Of a stretch of 44,724 nucleotides of DNA, positions 7,295 to 11,165 are shown piece after piece. A program made the position numbers and the translations under genes. Source of the DNA: Prevotella sp. Its GTDB lineage: Bacteria > Bacteroidota > Bacteroidia > Bacteroidales > Bacteroidaceae. The stretch covers positions 1 to 44,724 of the forward strand of contig JAGCPC010000139.1 of the NCBI GenBank assembly GCA_017642485.1, given 5' to 3'. The number at the start of each line of letters is the position of its first letter. Position 1 is the stretch's first letter. The notes under the pieces are model-generated. The model ran no database searches. It worked only from the letters and a program-made list of their open reading frames with translations, and was not told the origin of the DNA.

Positions 7295-7454
7295 CAGTCT
7301 CAAAATCTCAGTCTCAGTTCAAAAAAAAGGTCACATTCTATGTCAAAACCCCTTCTTAATACTTTATAACTAATTAATAATTAAATAGTTATATATATAA
7401 TAAAGAAATAGAGGGGTGCCTTTTAAAATGATTGAGACTCTGAGACTGAGACTG
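7295..7454. repeat. AT-rich segment flanked by inverted GTCTCA repeats (origin-like)
   Basis: The left arm (7295-7317) holds AGTCTCA, ATCTCA and AGTCTCAG. The right arm (7432-7454) holds the inverted form, TGAGAC three times. Between them lies about 110 bp of very AT-rich DNA with a large palindrome, ATAACTA (7366-7372) to TAGTTAT (7386-7392), whose interior ATTAATAATTAA is itself symmetrical, then TATATATA. Iterated motifs beside an easily melted region, directly upstream of an ATPase and a primase, resemble plasmid or satellite-phage origins. A regulatory hairpin region is the alternative. This is pattern reading only. Confidence 0.45.
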
Positions 7455-7493
7455 CCATCAGAATCAACAAACAAATTAAACTTTTAAGAATTA

Positions 7494-8843
7494 ATGAATT
7501 ACAATATTTTTGACAAGAAATCTCCTAAGATGCCAAAGCCTGCAAAAGGCACATCTTTCTGCAAACTACTCCTCTCACAGGCCTCTGTTGACATGCGTGA
7601 AGCGCTTGTTCCGATGGCTTTGCCGGCTCTTGCCGCTCACTTATCGGGTGTGGAGTTTATGTATTCCGACAACAAATATTACGAACTCTGTGGTCAAATG
7701 GGGCATTTGATAGGTCCTTCGGGTATAGGAAAGGCTCAGCTGACTCATCTCATAGAGGCTGTGATGCGCTCTTTTCGTGAGCATGATGAGACTGAGTACA
7801 AGAAACTGGTTGACTGGCAGCGACAGATGAAGACCAAGGGTGCTAACAAGGAGAAGCCCGAGCGACCTGAGGTGAGTTTCTGGTTTCCGCCTGCCGACCT
7901 CACCAATCCTGCGTTCATACAGAATGCTATGGCGCTTGAGAAACAGGGAGGCAAGACGATGTACCTCAACCTGCCTGAGGTGGAGATGGCTGACAAGATG
8001 TGTGGCGGACACCGACAGGTGAGCCAGACAGTTCGCAACATCTATGACCGCCACAGGGCTGGTGCCCTGCGTGCCACGGCTGACGGTGTGACGGGCAACC
8101 CGCTGCTCCGAGTGAACCTCACGTTCAGCTCTACCCCTGAGGCGGCGCGCGCGTTCTATAAGAAGGACTTGATGAATGGTTTCTTCGGGCGCATACCTTT
8201 TGCCTACAAGGCGCGCGGTGAGCGCAAGGGACGCATTCCTCGTCAGGGCAACTATGATGAGGAGTTTCTGGGCAAACTTGAAGAATACATCATGCGGCTG
8301 GAAAACTGCAAGGGCAGGTTTGTGGTAAAGCCGCTCAACAAGATAGCCGACCAACTGGCAGAGGAGATGGCTTCAATAGCCGACCTGGCTGACGATGACG
8401 TGCTCTTTGAACTGAGCCACCGCAGCATATTCTCGGCATGGAAGAAGGCTGCCACCCTGTGGATACTCAACGACCAGACGTGGACTCGCAGCATAGGCGA
8501 TTTTATGGTGTGGTTCTGCTACTACGACCTATGGTCTAAGGTGCAGGTGTTTGGCGACATGTTTAAGGGTGGCGCTGCTGAGACGGAAGAGGTGCGCAAG
8601 GGCGGTCCCAAGAATATGCTTGAGAGCCTTGACGATACCTTCAGCGAACAGCAGTTGGAAGCTCTGCGTGCTTCTCTTGGCAAGGACAGAGAACGTACAA
8701 AACATCAGCTTAACGTTTGGAAGAACCGTGGCTTCATCACTTACTCCGCCCAGACGGGAATGTACTCTAAGACGGAAGGGTACCTCAGTTCAAAAGTTCA
8801 AAAGTTCAAAGGTTCAAAGGTTCAAAAGTTCAATCATGATTGA
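7494..8843 (+). CDS. DUF3987 family ATPase/helicase-like protein
   Basis: 449 aa. The Walker A-like loop GPSGIGKA (residues 74-81) has Ala where Ser/Thr is usual. A GKTMYLNLPEVEMADKM segment (about 160-180) is in the place of a Walker B region. FFGRIPFAYKARGERKGRIPRQ (about 233-254) and a C-terminal winged-helix-like part (LSLGKDRERTKHQLNVWKNRGFITY-like, about 385-425) complete the DUF3987 pattern. In Bacteroidales, DUF3987/VirE-type proteins accompany DUF4248, HU and smalltalk genes, as here. The likely role is DNA replication or mobilisation of a small element, which is inference. The last ~18 residues (SSKVQKFKGSKVQKFNHD) are encoded by the octamer array at 8788-8835 and are not ancestral protein. 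It overlaps the primase start by 8 nt. Confidence 0.82.
   Translation: MNYNIFDKKSPKMPKPAKGTSFCKLLLSQASVDMREALVPMALPALAAHLSGVEFMYSDNKYYELCGQMGHLIGPSGIGKAQLTHLIEAVMRSFREHDETEYKKLVDWQRQMKTKGANKEKPERPEVSFWFPPADLTNPAFIQNAMALEKQGGKTMYLNLPEVEMADKMCGGHRQVSQTVRNIYDRHRAGALRATADGVTGNPLLRVNLTFSSTPEAARAFYKKDLMNGFFGRIPFAYKARGERKGRIPRQGNYDEEFLGKLEEYIMRLENCKGRFVVKPLNKIADQLAEEMASIADLADDDVLFELSHRSIFSAWKKAATLWILNDQTWTRSIGDFMVWFCYYDLWSKVQVFGDMFKGGAAETEEVRKGGPKNMLESLDDTFSEQQLEALRASLGKDRERTKHQLNVWKNRGFITYSAQTGMYSKTEGYLSSKVQKFKGSKVQKFNHD
8788..8835 (+). repeat. Octanucleotide array GTTCAAAR x6
   Basis: Six abutting 8-mers: GTTCAAAA, GTTCAAAA, GTTCAAAG, GTTCAAAG, GTTCAAAA, GTTCAATC. The array ends exactly at the primase ATG (8836) and encodes the C-terminal octapeptide repeat SKVQKFKG/SKVQKFNH of the DUF3987 protein. 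Confidence 0.95.
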
Positions 8844-9873
8844 TAGACTGGATTTACAAAAGCTCCGCGACCTCCCCATTGAGGGGGTCGCAGAGCGACT
8901 CGGGATGGAGGTGGTGCGCCACAAGGCGCTGTGCCCCTTTCATGACGACCACCACGCCTCGCTCTCGTTCTCGGTGAGGAGGAATACCTTCCGCTGCTTC
9001 GTGTGCGGTGAGCACGGCGGCGTGATAGACCTGGTGATGCTCAGGCTGAGGAAAAATTTTAGGGAAGCAGCCGAATGGCTTTCTAACGGGAACGTTAACG
9101 GGAACTATATGTATAACGAAAACCTCAAATCTCCAACCTCCAACCTCAAACCTTTCGACGCTTCGCGCTACGCCCGCTACTTCGAGCACCCGTGGCTGAG
9201 TGACGAGGCGCGGAGGTTTCTCTTTGAGGAGCGCAGGCTCGACGAGCGCGTAGTACGATGGTGCCGCCTCACCTCATGGCGCGACAGGCATGGAGTGCCG
9301 TGGCTGCAGATACCCTACTACGACCAAGAATGGAAACTGGTGGGCGTGCAGAACCGCAACCTCACCCCCAGTCCCTCTCCCAAAGGAGAGGGGGGCACTC
9401 CCCCTGAAGGGGGGAGTTGGAGGGGGGGCGTTCCTCGCTTCCGTTTCCCGCAGGGCTCGGAGTGCGGCATATACAACCTGCCGGTGCTCAACCGCCTCAA
9501 ACCAGGTGACGAGCTGTGGATAACGGAAGGCTGCTCCGACTGCTGGGCCATGCTCTCCTCAGGGCGCAAGGCGATAGCTATACCGTCAGCCACGTTGCTC
9601 AAGCACAAGCAACTGCTTGAGCTTACGATACGCTCCGCTACGATACGCCCTACGGGCTACGATACGTCACTTCGTGACTACGATAACGAAGACTTACAGG
9701 GCGGTTTAACGTTCCCGTTAACGTTCCATATGTTTCCCGACCGCGACGAGCCAGGCGAACGCCTCTTCCTGCAGCTCAAGGAGGTGCTGCCCACGCTGCA
9801 GCACCATCAGTTGCCCCAGGGGTGCAAGGACTTTGGAGAATACTATAAAAGCCTCCCCAAACCCCTCCCGTAG
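8836..9873 (+). CDS. CHC2 zinc-finger/Toprim DNA primase-like protein with repeat-derived insertions
   Basis: 345 aa. A DnaG-type zinc finger has ligands Cys33, His36, Cys54 and Cys57 (CPFH...CFVC). A linker follows, then a Toprim core: LWITEGCSDCWAML with the catalytic Glu231, and MFPDRDEPGERL with Asp302/Asp304. It should make primers, or be a remnant of such an enzyme. Several stretches are repeat-encoded: NGNVNGN (84-90), NLKSPTSNLKP (96-106), about 176-199 (TPSPSPKGEGGTPPEGG...), about 264-283 inside the Toprim fold, and the C-terminal KPLP, where the TAG stop lies in a palindrome. All keep the frame. The start at 8836 abuts the octamer array and overlaps the DUF3987 stop. Whether it is active is uncertain. 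Confidence 0.85.
   Translation: MIDRLDLQKLRDLPIEGVAERLGMEVVRHKALCPFHDDHHASLSFSVRRNTFRCFVCGEHGGVIDLVMLRLRKNFREAAEWLSNGNVNGNYMYNENLKSPTSNLKPFDASRYARYFEHPWLSDEARRFLFEERRLDERVVRWCRLTSWRDRHGVPWLQIPYYDQEWKLVGVQNRNLTPSPSPKGEGGTPPEGGSWRGGVPRFRFPQGSECGIYNLPVLNRLKPGDELWITEGCSDCWAMLSSGRKAIAIPSATLLKHKQLLELTIRSATIRPTGYDTSLRDYDNEDLQGGLTFPLTFHMFPDRDEPGERLFLQLKEVLPTLQHHQLPQGCKDFGEYYKSLPKPLP
9085..9105 (+). repeat. Hexamer array AACGGG/AACGTT
   Basis: AACGGG AACGTT AACGGG AAC, in frame in the primase (NGNVNGN). A second, inverted copy sharing GGAACGTTAACGGGAAC lies at 9706-9727 in the same gene. Confidence 0.9.
9124..9151 (+). repeat. Heptamer array CTCMAAY x4
   Basis: CTCAAAT CTCCAAC CTCCAAC CTCAAAC, read in frame as NLKSPTSNLKP in the primase linker. 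Confidence 0.85.
9361..9437 (+). repeat. Two G/C-rich palindromes inserted in the primase frame
   Basis: Hairpin 1 is CCCTCTCC (9373-9380), loop CAAA, GGAGAGGG (9385-9392). Hairpin 2 is ACTCCCCC (9397-9404), loop TGAA, GGGGGGAGT (9409-9417), followed by TGGAGGGGGG. The left end CTCACCCCCAGTCCCTCTC resembles the insert in mutS2 at 34605-34641. The right half is the reverse complement of CCCCCTCCAACTCCCCC at 41184-41200. About 25 codons are added without a stop. Confidence 0.9.
9624..9685 (+). repeat. TACGATA units alternating with 3-nt-loop hairpins, inside the Toprim coding region
   Basis: TACGATA occurs at 9624, 9639, 9658 and 9679. Between the copies lie GC-TCC-GC (9632-9638), GCCC-TAC-GGGC (9647-9657) and GTCAC-TTC-GTGAC (9666-9678), each a hairpin with a 3-nt loop. 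The element is read in frame between the Toprim ATLLKHKQLLEL segment and the MFPDRDEPG motif. Confidence 0.9.
9706..9727 (+). repeat. Hexamer array TTAACG/TTCCCG, inverted copy of 9085-9105
   Basis: TTAACG TTCCCG TTAACG TTCC. With 9085-9105 it forms a perfect 17-bp inverted pair about 600 bp apart. Confidence 0.88.
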
Positions 9874-9891
9874 AGGGGCTCGGAGGGTTTG
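9857..9891 (+). repeat. Palindrome containing the primase stop codon
   Basis: Outer arms CAAACCCCTCC (9858-9868) and GGAGGGTTTG (9882-9891) enclose a CCCCTC/GAGGGG stem. The TAG at 9871-9873 falls in the loop, so the repeat supplies the last residues and the stop. Confidence 0.85.
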
Positions 9892-9900
9892 AAAGTTTCA

Positions 9901-9932
9901 ATAGTTTAATAGTTTAATAGTTTAATAGTTTA
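9901..9932 (+). repeat. Perfect octamer array ATAGTTTA x4
   Basis: Four identical 8-mers in a row between the primase stop and the DUF4248 gene. Confidence 0.97.
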
Positions 9933-9939
9933 ACAACAT

Positions 9940-9982
9940 CCCCCAAACAAAAGTCCCCCTGCAGGGGGGATTTAGGGGGCTT
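9940..9982 (+). repeat. G/C-rich nested palindrome upstream of DUF4248
   Basis: Inner stem TCCCCC-TGCA-GGGGGGA (9954-9971) is nested in CCCCCAAA/TTTAGGGGG. Its reverse complement begins AAGCCCCCTAAATCCCCCC, the same end seen at 41249-41280 (AAGCCCCTCTAAATCTCCCC). Confidence 0.9.
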
Positions 9983-9991
9983 AGTATAATT

Positions 9992-10204
9992 ATGTTTACA
10001 ATTCGCACATACACCAAGAAGGAGCTGGCGCTGATGTACTTCCCCGACAGCTCGCCACGCACGGCGGTAAACCACCTCATGGCGTGGGTCAGGCGCTGTC
10101 CAGCCCTGTGGCAGCAACTTGCCGACATGGGCTATCAACCCACCTGCAAGGCATTCACACCCAGGCAGGTAAGGGCTATCACCGAAATGCTCGGCGAACC
10201 GTGA
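9992..10204 (+). CDS. DUF4248 family small protein
   Basis: 70 aa: MFTIRTYTKKELALMYFP, then SSPRTAVNHLMAWVRRCP, then FTPRQVRAITEMLGEP. This is the typical Bacteroidales DUF4248 layout: an N-terminal 'YxKxELAxxYxP' signature and a helical, probably DNA-binding, remainder. It recurs beside DUF3987, HU-like and smalltalk genes; function is undescribed. The upstream 118 bp is entirely repeats (palindromes and the ATAGTTTA array), so no clear promoter is seen and expression may be from upstream. Confidence 0.85.
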   Translation: MFTIRTYTKKELALMYFPDSSPRTAVNHLMAWVRRCPALWQQLADMGYQPTCKAFTPRQVRAITEMLGEP

Positions 10205-10276
10205 GGGTGCTTTAAAGAATGTTCCTTAATCGCACGGCAAGGTGCATTATCGCACGAGCAGCGGCGCAGAATGTAG

Positions 10277-10284
10277 TAACTTTG
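10277..10284 (+). promoter_or_regulatory. Promoter -7 element for the HU-like gene
   Basis: TAACTTTG fits the Bacteroidetes -7 box. No good -33 box is visible. It would give a ~130-nt leader containing the 21-bp repeats and the heptamer array. Confidence 0.5.
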
Positions 10285-10318
10285 TATGCAGAAAGGAAAG
10301 CTACACCGCCCTCATGCA

Positions 10319-10373
10319 GAAGCAATGCCTCAGCGCGCGGAAGCAGCGCCTCCATAGGCGGAAGCTATGCCTC
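10319..10373 (+). repeat. 21-bp tandem hairpin repeat in the HU leader
   Basis: GAAGCAATGCCTC (10319), GAAGCAGCGCCTC (10340) and GAAGCTATGCCTC (10361) occur at an exact 21-bp period. Each is a near-palindrome GAAGC-nnn-GCCTC with a 3-nt loop. A degenerate fourth copy lies just upstream. Adjacent CGCCT-CCAT-AGGCG forms another hairpin. Confidence 0.85.
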
Positions 10374-10380
10374 TACATTA

Positions 10381-10415
10381 TTCAAAATTTTCAATGTTCA
10401 ATTTTCAATTTTAAA
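10381..10415 (+). repeat. Heptamer array TTTTCAA x5
   Basis: TTCAAAA TTTTCAA TGTTCAA TTTTCAA TTTTAAA, ending 4 nt before the ATG of the HU-like gene. Confidence 0.85.
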
Positions 10416-10419
10416 CATT

Positions 10420-10875
10420 ATGGCAATTATTATCGATGTGCGCCAAGACAAGCGCAAGAACTCTAACAAGTTGTGGTACGGCCACGTATGGCACCCCACC
10501 ATCCTCGACACCCGAGCTCTGGCTCACCGCATCCAGGCTAACGTATCAGTGAAGGAATCAGACGTGTATGCCGTGCTCATAGAGCTGGCAGAGGTGATGA
10601 CCTACGAGTTGGCCAACTCCAACAAGATCCTGCTCGACCGCTTCGGATACTTCTACGCCTCACTGCGCTCCAGCGGTTCGCTGGCACAGGATGAGTGGAA
10701 CGTCACGGAGAACGTGAAGGACTGCAAGGTACGCTTCACGCAGTCGTACACCCGTTCGCAGGAGACTGCCAGCGACGGCAAGATGTCGGGACTGCAGAGC
10801 CGCGCCCTCTCCGGTGGCTTCCAGTACGTGATCAAGAATCAGGTAAGGAAAAGTCCTGAGGACGATGGAGAGTAA
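10420..10875 (+). CDS. HU/IHF-like DNA-binding protein (HU-HIG type)
   Basis: 151 aa. After MAIIIDVRQDKRKNSNKLWYGHVWHP the helical dimerisation part reads LAHRIQANVSVKESDVYAVLIELAEVMTYELANSNKILLDRFGYFYASL. This is the divergent Bacteroidetes HU-like fold with an N-terminal extension. The C-terminus (SQETASDGKMSGLQSRALSGG...) is polar and loose. It probably bends or coats DNA within the DUF3987/primase module. I use the ATG at 10420; the longer frame upstream crosses the leader repeats. The stop (10873-10875) overlaps the next heptamer array. Confidence 0.85.
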   Translation: MAIIIDVRQDKRKNSNKLWYGHVWHPTILDTRALAHRIQANVSVKESDVYAVLIELAEVMTYELANSNKILLDRFGYFYASLRSSGSLAQDEWNVTENVKDCKVRFTQSYTRSQETASDGKMSGLQSRALSGGFQYVIKNQVRKSPEDDGE

Positions 10876-10908
10876 TTCACAGTTCACAGTGCACAGTTCA
10901 CAGTTATT
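10874..10908 (+). repeat. Heptamer array AGTTCAC x5
   Basis: AATTCAC AGTTCAC AGTGCAC AGTTCAC AGTTATT fill the gap between the HU stop and the next translation start. Confidence 0.93.
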
Positions 10909-10925
10909 ATGAAAGGAGGTAAACC
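10909..10925 (+). promoter_or_regulatory. Perfect Shine-Dalgarno sequence with a 6-codon upstream mini-ORF
   Basis: AAAGGAGGT (10912-10920) is fully complementary to the 16S 3' end and sits 5 nt before the smalltalk ATG. It is inside a tiny frame, ATG at 10909 to TGA at 10927-10929 (MKGGKP), whose stop overlaps the smalltalk ATG. Strong SD sequences are rare in Bacteroidetes, whose ribosomes largely ignore them. Confidence 0.8.
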
Positions 10926-11027
10926 ATGAGCGAACAAGCTAAGAAGAACTGGAGCGTTATCATCAACGCTATCCTGACTGCAATCTGCACTATCCTGACA
11001 ACCACCAGTTGTGTGAGTCACTTGTAG
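10926..11027 (+). CDS. Smalltalk family micro-protein
   Basis: 33 aa, MSEQAKKNWSVIINAILTAI followed by CTILTTTSCVSHL. A Lys-containing N-terminus leads into one short hydrophobic helix that ends in a TSC motif, the pattern of the Bacteroidales 'smalltalk' family. These micro-proteins sit next to HU-like and DUF4248 genes, usually followed by an N-acetylmuramoyl-L-alanine amidase. No amidase is present here. A membrane location is likely; function is unknown. The TAG stop forms the first arm of the hairpin TAGCGC-AAA-GCGCTA. Confidence 0.82.
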   Translation: MSEQAKKNWSVIINAILTAICTILTTTSCVSHL

Positions 11028-11080
11028 CGCAAAGCGCTAAGTTCAAGCGCTACGCTGGTTCAAGTCGCGCTGAAGCGCTA
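11025..11080 (+). repeat. AGCGCT hairpins alternating with TTCA units after smalltalk
   Basis: TAGCGC-AAA-GCGCTA (11025-11039), AGTTCA, AGCG-CTA-CGCT (11046-11056), GGTTCA, then GCGCT-GA-AGCGC (11067-11078). Small hairpins with 2-3-nt loops are separated by short direct units, the same architecture as 9624-9685. Confidence 0.85.
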
Positions 11081-11108
11081 GTTTAAGAAAGTTCAAAGTA
11101 TTAAAAAA

Positions 11109-11141
11109 TCACCCGTGTAGGACAAGAGCCTGCACGGGTGA
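11109..11141 (-). terminator. Intrinsic terminator of the MMPL/ketosynthase operon
   Basis: TCACCCGTGTAGG (11109-11121) and CCTGCACGGGTGA (11129-11141) form a 13-bp stem with one wobble and a 7-nt loop. The T-tract (TTTTTT) is on the minus strand, 25 nt past the stop of the MMPL gene. On the plus strand there is no T-run. Confidence 0.88.
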
Positions 11142-11165
11142 ATGGTATTGTAATGTCTTAACTAC

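Noticed and set aside
8788-8835. Tandem arrays considered as CRISPR or VNTR loci
   Set aside because: Units are 6-8 nt and abut without spacers, and there are no cas genes.
10219-10419. Extending the HU-like protein upstream by 67 codons
   Set aside because: The extension translates the promoter, the 21-bp repeats and the heptamer array; the HU-like domain starts at the ATG at 10420.
11109-11141. Hairpin as terminator for the smalltalk (plus) transcript
   Set aside because: The T-tract is on the minus strand only, so it fits the MMPL operon; a weak effect on the plus strand cannot be excluded.
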